Below are positions 33,725 to 43,681 of a stretch of DNA of 64,000 nucleotides, in pieces (the stretch's first letter is position 1; every line of letters starts with the position of its first letter). The translations under genes were made by a program, and so were the position numbers. This DNA is from Schoenobius gigantellus (lineage: Eukaryota > Arthropoda > Insecta > Lepidoptera > Crambidae). Below the pieces are notes generated by a model. That model ran no database searches, was not told the origin of the DNA, and saw only the letters and a program-made list of their open reading frames with translations. The stretch covers positions 1,681,501 to 1,745,500 of the forward strand of contig OZ012544.1 in the NCBI GenBank assembly GCA_963935595.1, written 5' to 3'.

Positions 33725-34298
33725 GAACCGACTCAAAAACACTGAAAACTTAAAAATAATATAAGAAAAGGTACAGACAACATCACACTTCTATATTGAA
33801 GTCGGCGCCAAACGATGATCTCCTAGAAAGTGTTAAAATTTGTCACTGACTTCAATATAGAAACTTAAAAATAATATAAGAATAGGTACCTATTCTTATA
33901 TTATTTTTAAGTTTTTAAACTTAGTGTTATAGACCACAATACTGCTAGACGCTCTATTTATTTTCTATTTACCTATTCTTATATTATTTTTAAGTTTCTA
34001 TATTGAAGACGGTTCTATTTTATTAAAAAAAAAAATTCTTTTTTACTTTTTAGTGAATGAAATCTTTTTAGTGAAAGAAACCCTAATTTAATACCACCTC
34101 AGTGTTTTCCTCGATTTTCTATGGGATCCCATCATCAGATCCTGACTTTGGTAACCATGGGACCACCCTTGCAGTATACTCTATCAAATATAAAAAGAAT
34201 TTTTGAAAACGGTTTAAAAATGACGGAGTTATGAGTTAACAAATATAAAAAAAATACAACCGAATTGATAACCTCCTCCTTTTTTGAAGTCGGTTAAA
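33725..34298. repeat. Lepidopteran GAAGTCGGTT-type repeat, nested
   Basis: Bounded by AGAACCGACTC (33725) and GAAGTCGGTTAAAAA (34284-34298). Contains GAGGTTATCAATTCGG in inverse orientation near 34258-34273 and several nested inverted copies of AAACTTAAAAATAATATAAG. Confidence 0.6.
33861..33914. repeat. 54-bp perfect palindrome without spacer
   Basis: AAACTTAAAAATAATATAAG at 33861 is followed by AATAGGT and the exact reverse complement of all 27 bases, with no unpaired centre. Further copies of the arm occur at 33745 and, inverted, at 33974. Confidence 0.9.
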
Positions 34299-35011
34299 AA
34301 GGCTCAAACGATGGTGGTTATTGACAAAGTACTTTTTTATAGAAAACGTTTTGCTTCCCACAAAATGGGTTCTGTGTGAAAATATTATTTAAACTTTAAC
34401 TCTGTTTCATTTTTCCACATTTTTTACTCGTATGTCTAAAATTACTGAACTAAAAAGACTAACGAAATATCTCAAAACAATTAAAATCTTCGTGAATTTA
34501 AATTATTTTCTTAATGATATTTATCACAAATTATTTTGTTAAGCACTGATAGCACAGATGAGAGACTATGTTAAATGAAAGAGTATACAATAACTGTGAA
34601 GTTATCTAATGACACTGATATGCATCAGACACCACAAAGTATTTTTTTTATAGAATAATTGGCACGAGATAACATGCGATCTACGCCACGGTCGCAGTCG
34701 CACTAAGAACAAACGAGAATGTGATAGTGTTCTCTTTTCTCGCCCGAGAAACCCTTTGAAGCGGGCAAAAAAACCGACACCGATCGGAGAACAGGCGAGC
34801 CCGAGAACGAGAAGCCGAGAAACTCATCACATTCACGCTTCTCGGGTGTTCTCGGGGGTTCTCGGCGTGAGTCTGGAGGCGCCTCTAGATCCTTAGCTAC
34901 ACTAATGCCACAATATAGAGAACAATACAGTAGCCCGACTCCATATAAAGGGACGAATCGGCGCACGCACACATACAAACGTCGTTTACACGGCCGCCAA
35001 GCATGCTCAGC

Positions 35012-35138
35012 CCCCTAACCATGATCGCTTAAAACAATATTAAAACCGCGCTGAGAGCGGGATGGCGCTATACGCAGTAAGAGCGGTGTCTCTGTTTTAA
35101 TACTGTTTTAACCTTGCTATAAGCGATCATGGTAGGGC
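35012..35138. mobile_element. 127-bp MITE-like inverted repeat
   Basis: CCCCTAACCATGATCGCTTA (35012) and TAAGCGATCATGGTAGGGCC (35119-35138) are near-perfect inverted ends, with TTAAAACAGT-type sequence repeated inside each end. Non-coding, and located within the MULE just downstream of its transposase. Confidence 0.75.
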
Positions 35139-35198
35139 CCCAGAACGGCATAGCAATGTCACGCTGTGTCACGCCAGACAACTCAGAACTTTTGGTAA

Positions 35199-36260
35199 TT
35201 ATTTCAGCCACTGTCTCTCAAAATATGCCGTGAAGTTTTTCATAGCATCGCTACATTCAGTGTGATCTTGTACTATTGCCAACCATCCGTCCATAATATG
35301 TTCTGTTGGTAGAAGAGGCAAATTTGCTATCAGAGCGGTTGTATGCCTACCTTTCTTTGATTCTAACATCTTGAGTTTGTCCGCTTGCTTCCATATAGCC
35401 TTATTATAGTGATAATAACACCCACTTATATCAATTTTAGGAAACACTTTCTGTAAAGCGTTTACTTGTGCCAATTCGTAGTCACATTTCATTTTATGAA
35501 ATTCTATATTAAGGTGTTCTTTTATGAGAAGAAATAATCTTACATACGTTTCCTGTGTCTTGTTGGGAAGTAAGGCATATATCAATGGCACGATGTTAGT
35601 CATTTCCTCGCCGCTGGCTATATCCAAATGTATGGTATAGAGCTGGTAAAACGGTGTTGGTGTTCGCTTAAACGTTCCATCTGCGAACAGCTGGGGTGTT
35701 TTACCTGCCACATTTTGAAGGGTCTTTTTGCCAAACAGTGTTGCAAAAATTAAAATTTTGTCATCATCTTTCCCTTGATCACACACGAGAAAATCATGGA
35801 ACATTTCTGGTACTATTACGTCATTTAAATGCTTAAAAACTAACTTTGGAGCTTTTAGAAAACGTCTTCTGGCCCGTAGAAGAGTGTCTTTTTTGACTTA
35901 AATTTAGGCAGCATATCTTCGTCATCCGATGTAATGTTGCTGTTTGTGTAAACATTCTCAAAAACTTGGTTGTACTGGTTTAAATGTTTTGCAAACTTCT
36001 GTTTTGCATTGTTCGATCATAGAAGATATTTTATTTTTTGTAAAATTAGGCCAGCAAGAATGTACGCTATTTTTCAAAATTGCATTTTTCTCGGCATTAA
36101 GTTTTAGTGATGCATTACAGTCTCTATCAATACACCTCCATAAGGTAGTTCCGTCACTAGCGTTGTCATGATTTTTTGTAAATCTGTAACCGGACCATAT
36201 CAAAGATTGCCCGCCCTTTTGATTTTTGACGAAAACCAACTCTTCAGGCCATTCAGCCAT
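35199..36260 (-). pseudogene. MULE transposase with FLYWCH domain, frameshifted
   Basis: From the ATG at 36260 the first ~75 residues form a FLYWCH-type zinc-binding module (FVKNQKGGQSLIWSGYRF, LWRCIDRDCNASL), with HSC where the usual ligand pair is H-X-H. After two frameshifts, near 35966 and in the A-run near 35893, the MULE catalytic region follows. It has DGTFKRTPTPFYQLY (first acidic residue), MKCDYELAQVNALQ (second) and GCYYHYNKAIWKQ. The frame stops at 35199 after ERQWLK, before the expected C-terminal region. Such enzymes cut and paste their own TIR element in the nucleus. This copy is dead unless the frameshifts are sequence errors. Confidence 0.85.
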
Positions 36261-36739
36261 TTTCTATGCAAACGTAATGAATGAATTAAACGATTGACAT
36301 CAAATAGATAATTAAGTGTTAATAGATAACAACCAATTCAACTTAAAGTCGCCAGTATCTAATCTGAAAATAGGGAATTCACATAGAGTTTTCTATGTCA
36401 CTTCCTTTCACATTTATATTAGTTGGATATTATTAATTTGAGGCAGTTTGATTTATAGCCGTTTTTGATAGCGATTAATTATGCTTCTTAGTCGTATGGC
36501 ATGTTATGTATTATCCTTTAAAGTCATTTTAATTTTTGAGACGTTATGCTGCCTGGACAAGAAAGAATGCAGACGTATTGCAAATTAGGCAAACCGCTTT
36601 AGAGATATTGATTTGAGGCATTTTGCTTTGTAGGCGTTTTAAATGTTAGTAATTTTGCCACTTAGTCTTATAGCTGTTTAGGAGTAATCCTTCAAAGTAG
36701 TTTTGCGGCGTAGGCGTTGTGATCAAAAAGGCTATTAAT

Positions 36740-37373
36740 TTATGGTGAAGCAGGAGGTAATGCTAGTTTAGCGCTAGATTTGTATCGCGAACGTTACCCG
36801 AATAGGAATCACCCAAGGAATGGTCGTGTAATCACCAATGCAGTTCAACGCGTGCAAGACAATCAGCCTGTGACACAAGCGGCGCAACTAACTGGAGTTC
36901 CGGGTGCAGTTGTAAGACCGACGTTAAAACGAAGAATCCTTCGTCATTTTCGTCAACGCCCTACGACGAGTACTAGAAAAGCAGGTCGTGTATTTAATAT
37001 TAACCGTCGTACCGTGAATAAGGTCCTGAACCGGGCGAAGCAGCATGATTACAAATTTCTTAAAGTGCAAGCTTTACTGGCACGTGACTACCCAGTGCGA
37101 TTACACTATTGTAACTGGTTTTTGGCACAGTGTCTTGAAGACGTAAACTTTGTGCGTAATGTGATATGGACTGATGAAGCATCTTTTACCAACAATGGCC
37201 AATGGAACCGAAAAAATACGCATTATTGGAGTAGAAGTAACCCTCACGTAATGAAACAAACGTCCCATCAGTATCGATTTTCACTAAATGTATGGGCAGC
37301 CATTTATGGAAGCACTGTAATTGGTCCAATTTTTATTAATGGTAATTTAAGTTCCACACGCTTTATGCAATTA
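36740..37373 (+). pseudogene. Transposase central part (DUF4817/IS630-type)
   Basis: The piece is continuous in frame with 33110-33159. It carries the DNA-binding region (VTQAAQLTGVPGAVVRPTLK, HTH-like) and a second HTH-like stretch (VFNINRRTVNKVLNRA). The start of the catalytic core follows: NVIWTDEASFTNNGQW, where the Asp of TDE (codon 37173-37175) is the first catalytic acid, then QYRFSLNVWAAIYG and IGPIFING. The frame is cut at about 37373 by an insertion. In the uninterrupted gene it would continue at 38869. Family members are common in arthropod and other animal genomes. Confidence 0.87.
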
Positions 37374-38863
37374 TTCATGCTTTATTCATGTTTGCCTGAA
37401 ACACAGGTTAATCCTAGTTCAGGCTCACGATTATATGTTTCCTATATTAATTTTGTTTTGACTGTAATGTTGTAAAATGTTACCTATATGCATTGACGTA
37501 TATAACCTAGACGCGCTGTCCGGTACAGTGAAATTCAGCAGTCAACTGGAGCCAATCGGCACCAGTTCGCTTAGTCGGTCGCGGGCGAATGAGAGAACCA
37601 GTTGATGTGCCGTGGATATTGTGTCGGTAAAACAGAGATTTACAGTTATAGTGATACAATAAAACTCCATATTTGTGTACCTGTGGATATTTCTTAAGTA
37701 ATTGACATATTTTTAAGGTGAGTAATCATATATTTCTTGATGAAAACAAAAAATATGTTTCCGAAACTGCGTAATACTCTCGGCCGCCACCTTAGTATTG
37801 TCGTCTCTTTTACTCTTATGTAATATTCTGTTGGAGCGAGGACGCTACCGAGTCGCTGACATAGATTAAATTTAACAATAAAAAACAGATGTGCCAAAAG
37901 TTGTAAAAGTGATGGTATAATAATAACTCATTATGATTTATTGTTTCAGATATTGCATCGATAGTTTTAAATCTAAAATGCCTTCTTGTATTATGGTAAA
38001 ATGCAAAAATTATTCGGGAAGAGCAAATGTTGCTGCAGGTGTTATATATTAGAATTTTATAAAGGGTAATAATAAAAAATATAATACTCATATAATTATT
38101 TCTAAAGCTGTTTTAATTATTATCTTGTTTATTTACTTAACTTAAAACATGTTTAATAAATTTACATCTTTATAAAATTCTAATATATAACACAGGCATA
38201 AGTTTTCATAGGTAAGTTATTTTAATACCTATACTTAACATAACTAATATAGTTTGGTTAATTTTAACTACTTTTTAATTAAATTGTCAGTTCTATGTGT
38301 TATTCTATTTAACAAGGTAACATAAATATTTTTGTTACGCTTTTTAATAAGTTGCGAATAATATAAATGAAACACAAATAACAACATTTTTGTTTCTTTT
38401 ATTTTAAGATATTGTTATAAATAAATTATCATTTGAAAATAACCATATCTAAAATAGTTTATAAAGTTTTATACATTCAACGTTAATTTTCCAAGAAATA
38501 TTAAATGCTATGTAATCTCTCAGAGGCAACCTCAGAAAAATAGGTAAAAATCATTTTCGACGCATCTGCGTGAACACAAGATTATTCCTTGCACTATACC
38601 CCGCTCCGAACGTCACCACACCTCACTCGGCGCCGTCCCGCGTTGGGGCACAAAATTTCTTCGCAACAGCGAGTCTAGGTTATATACGTCAATGCCTATA
38701 TGTTACTAAAATAAATTTATTATTATTCTGTTCTTTTTTTTTTCTTAAATATAATTTATTTACAATATAAATATAAAAATACAAATATTATAAAAAAAAA
38801 CTATTATTAAAATATTATTATAAACTTAATTTAAACTATAAAAAAAATATTATTATTATTAGT
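37374..38863. mobile_element. 1.49-kb unidentified insertion in the transposase gene
   Basis: AATTA occurs at both junctions (37369-37373 and 38864-38868), and removing the intervening DNA rejoins the transposase reading frame, so this is an insertion. It ends in an A/T-rich (ATT)n stretch, LINE-like. A possible spliced start is visible: donor-like AAGGTGAGT near 37717, acceptor-like TTATTGTTTCAG near 37950, then ATG at 37978 with MPSCIMVKCKNYSGR, which loosely resembles the start of a THAP zinc finger. No TIR found, and the family is unknown. Confidence 0.6.
38040..38192. repeat. 25-bp perfect inverted repeat
   Basis: TGTTATATATTAGAATTTTA (38040 onward) pairs exactly with its inverse ending at 38192, separated by about 103 bp. 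It lies inside the 1.49-kb insertion, directly after the THAP-like start. Confidence 0.85.
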
Positions 38864-38868
38864 AATTA

Positions 38869-39090
38869 AATGATGACACCGTGGCAGATTATTACAATAA
38901 TTTGCCAGAAAATGTTCAAAGCCTAACTTAGTTTCAACTTGATGGAGCACCTGCTCATTCTGTTGTGGCAGTAAGGCAAAAATTAACACACATTTTTGAA
39001 AACAGGTGGATTGGACGCTTTGGTCCTATTAGATGGCCAGCGAGATCTCCCGATCTTACATGCTTAGATTTTTTTGTGGGGAGCCATTAG
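38869..39090 (+). pseudogene. Transposase C-terminal part
   Basis: The piece resumes the same protein with DDTVADYYNNLPENVQSL, then an in-frame TAG (about 38932-38934). FQLDGAPAHSVVAVRQKL (second catalytic Asp), RWIGRFGPIRWPARSPDL and the third acid in CLDFF follow. A small deletion shifts the frame just after FFV, and it stops at 39090. With the two insertions, this gives four independent disabling changes. Confidence 0.85.
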
Positions 39091-39759
39091 TGCTAGAGCT
39101 AAGTAATAAACACTTATCCTTTATCTTTGTTTTTTAATAGTTAATCTCTAACAAGCTACCTGAAATACAATAAGATATGGTAAACACAAACGTGATAGGT
39201 ATCGTCGTAGGTTATTTTTCAATCATTACCGTAGAAAAAGGGTGATATCAGCAAATAGTTCATGTCAACTAAACTTTCAAGAAAGTTTTTGGGGCTAAAT
39301 CAACTAAATGTCACTGAAGACTGTTTTGAATAAAATGAAATGTTTGCCGTCCATTGCTGGTGGGATTAATTTAGTTAGGGATGATCCACTTTTTTTTTAA
39401 TAATTTTGAAGGACTAAAACCACTAGGATATGAATAGTGGTAACTGAATATTAAATAACTGAATATAGCCTATATTTAAAGTTTTTGCTCGTGTTACAGG
39501 CTCCACTTTGTATAAAAGGAGAAATTCCCATCTATAGACGCACGCAAAGCCGTAACCGCTAATGGTAGAAACGTGAAATTTGGACAGTTGTTTTAATTCA
39601 AAATGCGGACGCACAATAAGAAGGGATTAAAAAAAAATACCCTGAAGCAATGAAATAGAGGCTGCAAGTTTGTATGTTTTTTTTTTAAATTAGCAACAAA
39701 AACATTTCATTGAACACGTGTTCATGGTTTATTGGAATTCACCCCCTTAGGATGCAAAA

Positions 39760-39840
39760 TAAAAAAATATTTTACGGAAACATAAAATTCCCACGGGAAA
39801 ACAAAAATAACGCGGACGAAGCCGCGAGCGGAAAGCTAGT
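39760..39840 (+). mobile_element. Helitron-like 3' end fragment
   Basis: CGCGGACGAAGCCGCGAGCG followed by GAAAGCTAGT (ending exactly at 39840) matches, inverted, the end of the element at 52588-52816. GC-rich sequence next to a terminal CTAGT is the lepidopteran Helitron-type 3' end. The 5' part is not recognised. The gypsy element is inserted 36 bp further on. Confidence 0.65.
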
Positions 39841-39876
39841 CCGAAATATTAAGAGACATCCGAAATATAATTCTGG

Positions 39877-41071
39877 TGTAGCGTGGAAATTTTAATAAAA
39901 GAAATTGCAACGCTTACAATTTTTCTATAAGTTTTATTATCGTAAACATATAAAATTATTCCGGCTTTTGGGGTTGTGTTTATTTTTGCCTAACGAATTG
40001 GCGTGGGTCGTTCGACCAGTTCAGGGACTTGGATTGCCACACAGAATGGTACTGCCCTGGTGGTTGGATGACACGGCAGCTCAGCGATCCACCTCGTTAG
40101 ACTTCCCAGTTCAGTTTGTACTCGTACAGTGAACCCTATAAATAAATCAATCGCGATTAGGACACATGTAAAATGATGGTCCATGTATGCCACCAGACTA
40201 GCCTGACCTAAGTTCAAAAAAACTATAATAAAAACAAAAACTAAGTGTTTGTCTGTGGCGGCATACAGAGACCGGAACGGAGCTTGATAGAAGTGCGAAT
40301 ATAAATATTAATAATACTAATTTTCTTAATGTTTAAAAACTAAAAGGAAAAATTCCGAAAGTACTTAGTACAAGATATAATTAGTCAATTTAGCATAAGT
40401 ACTTTGGCGCGACGCGCCAGTGCAATATACAAATAGCCAATTTACAACATTAATCCTTTGCGTTATAAACGATACTAAAACACAATGAGAAACTAAAGCT
40501 ATTAAATGTGATCTAGTGATGATAATGCAATTTCGCTACTACGCCATCTTAACTTGCCGTTTGCGTAGAACGAAGCGGTTAATGCAACAACAGTCTGAAC
40601 TACCTAATGTAATTAACACTAAACATTTGGTTAATAATATCGTTCACACTTACCCAATAAGCGGGGGAAAGACACTCACTGATTACTACTGTTTAAATAT
40701 TAGGTAAATATATATATGTTATCAGAAATGTTGAAAACTATTTATTAACGAAGAACGTAAGACCGGAAGGTTGAGAGCGCGGACGATTTAGGGGCAGCGG
40801 CTACTCAACTCCCGAGTTCCAAGGCGAATCCTGGCGGCGCTGCGCATGCACACACCACACACCGCATAGTGACGCAGCTACTTGACCAGTATTGTTAGGG
40901 AAGCGGGTCTAGTCGATAACGGCCTGTTATAGACATCGATAAAAATTATTATCGATAAAAATTATTTAATATTTCTTTTAATTGACTTTAATTAATATTT
41001 AAATAGTGCTTTGAGTTCTCAATTTAAATAACGTTTATTAATTATTGTAAATAAGTAAATATAACCTTACA
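39877..41071 (-). repeat. 3' LTR of gypsy element
   Basis: 1195 bp, TG...CA ends. It differs from the other LTR at five sites that I can see (40104, 40160, 40206, 40491, 41066), about 99.6% identity. Short open frames inside are present in both LTRs and have no family features. Confidence 0.95.
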
Positions 41072-41206
41072 AGTACCCCGCTCGCTCATGAAGGATTTTT
41101 GCTAAATTCGAATAAAAAATCCGTTGAACTTGTTACTAACGCTGATCTAGATGCACGTAAAAAAACATAGTAATTAGTAAATAGTTCAAGTTAGAATATA
41201 ATTCAC

Positions 41207-42442
41207 TTATTGCGTCATGTAATAATCAATATTGTTTAATAATTTTAAATCCTTAATATGCCAAGCGCCAAGATCTTTCCCAGTCATATCAGATAATTCA
41301 TAGACAAGCGGCGAACGCTTACCAGTTATAAGGCATTTCACAAATTTAGGAGCAAGTTTTTTAGTGAAGTACTGATCTTTGTCACTTTGGTAGTACGTCT
41401 TTTTCCATACAACATCATTAACCTGGAATTCCGCAGGCTTACGTCTCAAGTTATACCGAGCTGTATTTTTAGAATGCGCTTCCCAGAGACGTTTTTGTAC
41501 CTCATCAAAGATTGTAGCTAGATGACCAACATTTTCAGCATACAGGTCTCGTGGAAGAAATATAACCTCATCTCCAAGATCGGAATCTAAATAATGTGAT
41601 CCACAATTGACAAGCTCCCTCCCATACACTAGGAACGCGGGTGTATAGCCTGTTGCCTCATTTACTGAGTTATTGATAGCGAACAGTATTTTAGGCAGCT
41701 TCACGTCCCAAGCTCTTTGGTCATTGTCAATGGTTGTGGAGATGCAAGTTATGATGGTTTTATTATACCTTTCCACTGTATTAATCTGAGGTGTGTAGCG
41801 AGGTGTAAAAAAAATATTTGGAATTTTATACTTATTAAAAAAAACTTCTAGATTTCTGCTAATAAATTGGCTACCATTGTCTAAAATAATAGTTTGGGGA
41901 ACACCATGAACCAAGAATACCGAATCTTCCATGTGACGTATAACTGCATCAGCATTGGCTCTACGAAGAGGGAATGCGAGACAATACTTTGAAAAGCAGC
42001 AAACAATTACGAGTAAATATGAATGCTGTTTCCTACTCGTCGGTAGGGGTCCGATAAAATCTATCGATATCATCTGGAACGGACGAGAGCATTGTTTTGG
42101 TCTTCCCATAACTCCTAATGTTGCATGGTTAGGTAGTTTGTATGCAAGACAAGTAGGGCAACTAGATATAAATTTAACAATATCAGCGTGCATACCCGGC
42201 CAGAAATAGCGTAGAGCCAAACGGTGATAGGTCTTGTGTATTCCTAAGTGACCGGCTGTGGGCTCAGAGTGATTAGCTGAGATTACTTGTTGGCGTAGCT
42301 CGTTTGGGACTACTTCTTTCCAGGCAAACTCTGATGTAAGACGGCACTTATTCTTTGAAAGTCTATACAAAATATTATTATTAATGCAAAAATTAGGCAA
42401 ACTAGAGGGGGAATTCAAACAAGTTTTATATTTAGTTTTGTA
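41207..42442 (-). CDS. gypsy Pol: integrase
   Basis: The integrase domain, about 400 residues, inserts the cDNA into chromosomes. Numbered from the Met at 42418, the HHCC zinc-binding region is His57, His61, Cys87 and Cys90 (SSCPTCLAYK). The catalytic triad is Asp120 (MISIDFIGPLP), Asp180 (IILDNGSQF) and Glu216 (INTVERYNK), with the D-X59-D-X35-E spacing of the family. The C-terminal part (KPAEFQVNDVVWKK) is the usual DNA-binding tail. No chromodomain is seen. It is in frame with the upstream RT/RNase H frame but separated from it by a TGA at 42443-42445, so it lies behind a nonsense codon in a once-continuous polyprotein. The first Met is probably not a natural start. Confidence 0.93.
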   Translation of the reverse strand, partial: YKTKYKTCLNSPSSLPNFCINNNILYRLSKNKCRLTSEFAWKEVVPNELRQQVISANHSEPTAGHLGIHKTYHRLALRYFWPGMHADIVKFISSCPTCLAYKLPNHATLGVMGRPKQCSRPFQMISIDFIGPLPTSRKQHSYLLVIVCCFSKYCLAFPLRRANADAVIRHMEDSVFLVHGVPQTIILDNGSQFISRNLEVFFNKYKIPNIFFTPRYTPQINTVERYNKTIITCISTTIDNDQRAWDVKLPKILFAINNSVNEATGYTPAFLVYGRELVNCGSHYLDSDLGDEVIFLPRDLYAENVGHLATIFDEVQKRLWEAHSKNTARYNLRRKPAEFQVNDVVWKKTYYQSDKDQYFTKKLAPKFVKCLITGKRSPLVYELSDMTGKDLGAWHIKDLKLLNNIDYYMTQ

Positions 42443-43681
42443 TCAGTCATCATTAGTTGCAGAATAAGCGTTTGAACTATTTATGGTGCTTACGGGAATG
42501 GCGCGTGACAGGGCATCAGGAATTACATTGTCTACACCTTTGCGATGTTTTATTATAAAATTAAAAGATGACAATCTGACGCCCCAACGAGCGAGCCTAC
42601 CTGTTGGGTTACTAAGCGATAGGAACCATTTGAGCGCAGAATGATCGGTGTAGACAATAAAAGTTTGGCCGTTGTCAATGTAGCAACGCCAATGTTCAAG
42701 GGCCGTGAGCACAGCTAATGTCTCTCTTTCGGTAATACTATAATTTTTCTCTGGACCTGAAAGAGATTTGCTCATGTAAGCAATGGGATGCTCCTGGCCG
42801 TCAATAGTTTGACAAAGCATTGCCCCGATACCATAATTACTGGCATCCGTATGCACTTCGAACGGCAAGCTATAATCCGGGCAAGAGAGAACCGGGGTGG
42901 AAGTTAACAATTTTTTAAGTTTTGCAAAAGCAATATTCGCCTCGATTGTCCAAGAAAATTGCGGGGCACCTTTTCTGTTTGAAGTAAGCTTATTTAGCGG
43001 CCCAGCTATCGTACTAAAGTTTGGTACGAACCTTCGGTACCAGGAAGCAGTGCCCAGAAACCGTTTTACCTCCTTCTTAGATGTTGGAGTGGGGTAATTT
43101 GAGATGGCTGTTACTTTTTCAGGGTCAGTACGCAGCCCTTGAGAGTCTACAACGTAACCTAAATACTTTAGACTGTCTCTGAAAAATTGTGTTTTTTCAA
43201 AATTTATTGTGAGGTTCGCATCCTGTAGTTTACTCAATACGCGACGCAAGAGGGTAACGTGGCTAGCAAAACAGGTACTTACGCAAATAATATCATCTAA
43301 ATAACAGAACACTCTTAGATCGAATTCAGGCCCGAACAACTTGTCTACTAATCGCTGTTGAGTAGCCGGAGCGTTAGTTAGTCCAAAGGCCATAGTTTTA
43401 AAGCAAAATGTGCCGCGATTAGGGACAAAGAAGGCGGTCTTATTTCTATCCTCTGGGCAAATAGGAATTTGCCAAAAACTTTTCGACAGGTCGATACTAG
43501 TGAGGAATTTAGCGTCTTTAAGGTTATCTAGTATCTCCGATATATAAGGTAAATTGTACGCATCTTTGATGGTAACCGAGTTCAACTTACGGCTATCTAG
43601 GCAAAATCTCGGTTTGCCATTCTTTTTATTTACGACTAGCACCGGAGAAGACCAAGCGCTCTCACATGGTTCGATGACATC
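42443..43681 (-). CDS. gypsy Pol: reverse transcriptase and RNase H
   Basis: Numbered from the Met at 43642, RT shows KFLTSIDLSKSFWQIP (Asp51), the FxVPxGxF-type block, MAFGLTNAPAT and the catalytic FCYLDD box (residues 112-117). The connection region and RNase H follow (FEVHTDASNYGIGAML, ITERETLAVLTALEHW, YTDHSALKWF), ending in ISRAIP-like linker residues. It copies the element RNA into DNA in the virus-like particle. The coding frame extends upstream of Met 43642 to the TAA at 43682-43684, which interrupts the region just before the RT fingers. A second stop (42443-42445) ends it before integrase. Confidence 0.95.
   Translation of the reverse strand, partial: DVIEPCESAWSSPVLVVNKKNGKPRFCLDSRKLNSVTIKDAYNLPYISEILDNLKDAKFLTSIDLSKSFWQIPICPEDRNKTAFFVPNRGTFCFKTMAFGLTNAPATQQRLVDKLFGPEFDLRVFCYLDDIICVSTCFASHVTLLRRVLSKLQDANLTINFEKTQFFRDSLKYLGYVVDSQGLRTDPEKVTAISNYPTPTSKKEVKRFLGTASWYRRFVPNFSTIAGPLNKLTSNRKGAPQFSWTIEANIAFAKLKKLLTSTPVLSCPDYSLPFEVHTDASNYGIGAMLCQTIDGQEHPIAYMSKSLSGPEKNYSITERETLAVLTALEHWRCYIDNGQTFIVYTDHSALKWFLSLSNPTGRLARWGVRLSSFNFIIKHRKGVDNVIPDALSRAIPVSTINSSNAYSATNDD

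Larger units (their letters stand above)
33525..34880. repeat. Inverted-repeat-bounded segment inside the MULE
   Basis: GGCTCCAGACTCACGC followed by GAGAA motifs (33527-33600) is mirrored by GAGAA-rich sequence ending GGCGTGAGTCTGGAGGC (34864-34880). Each arm is full of TTCTCGG/CCGAGAA copies. This suggests a nested TIR element, but a target duplication was not identified. Confidence 0.55.
33160..36730 (-). mobile_element. Mutator-like (MULE) transposon with long TIRs
   Basis: The 3.57-kb element is bounded by TIRs of at least 120 bp (33160 to about 33285; about 36600 to 36730). They share CTTTTTGATCACAA, GCCTACGCCGCAAAACTAC, TTTGAAGGATTA and GCAAAATGCCTCAAAT. An 8-9 bp target duplication flanks it. 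It carries a FLYWCH/MULE transposase gene on the minus strand and has itself taken in other repeats (33525-34880). It interrupts the Tc1/IS630-type transposase gene. Confidence 0.9.
32689..39510 (+). mobile_element. Tc1/IS630-type DNA transposon, multiply interrupted
   Basis: Ends are CAGTGTGGGGCCTGTAACAC (from 32689) and the inverted GTGTTACAGGCTCCACTTTG (to 39510). The 32-bp TIRs match at about 29 positions and are flanked by TA on both sides, the target used by Tc1/mariner-IS630 elements. The transposase pieces (33110-33159, 36740-37373, 38869-39090) lie in order on the plus strand. Without the two inserted elements the transposon is about 1.75 kb, normal for the group. Confidence 0.85.

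Noticed and set aside
33110..36740. Intron in a transposase gene
   Set aside because: The interruption has MULE TIRs and a target duplication rather than splice sites, and removing it with one target copy restores the frame.
39905..40132. 75-codon frame repeated at 46300-46527
   Set aside because: It is within the LTRs, so the duplication is expected; no domain visible.
41072..41206. env gene downstream of gypsy integrase
   Set aside because: Only about 135 bp separate integrase and LTR, and no frame is present.
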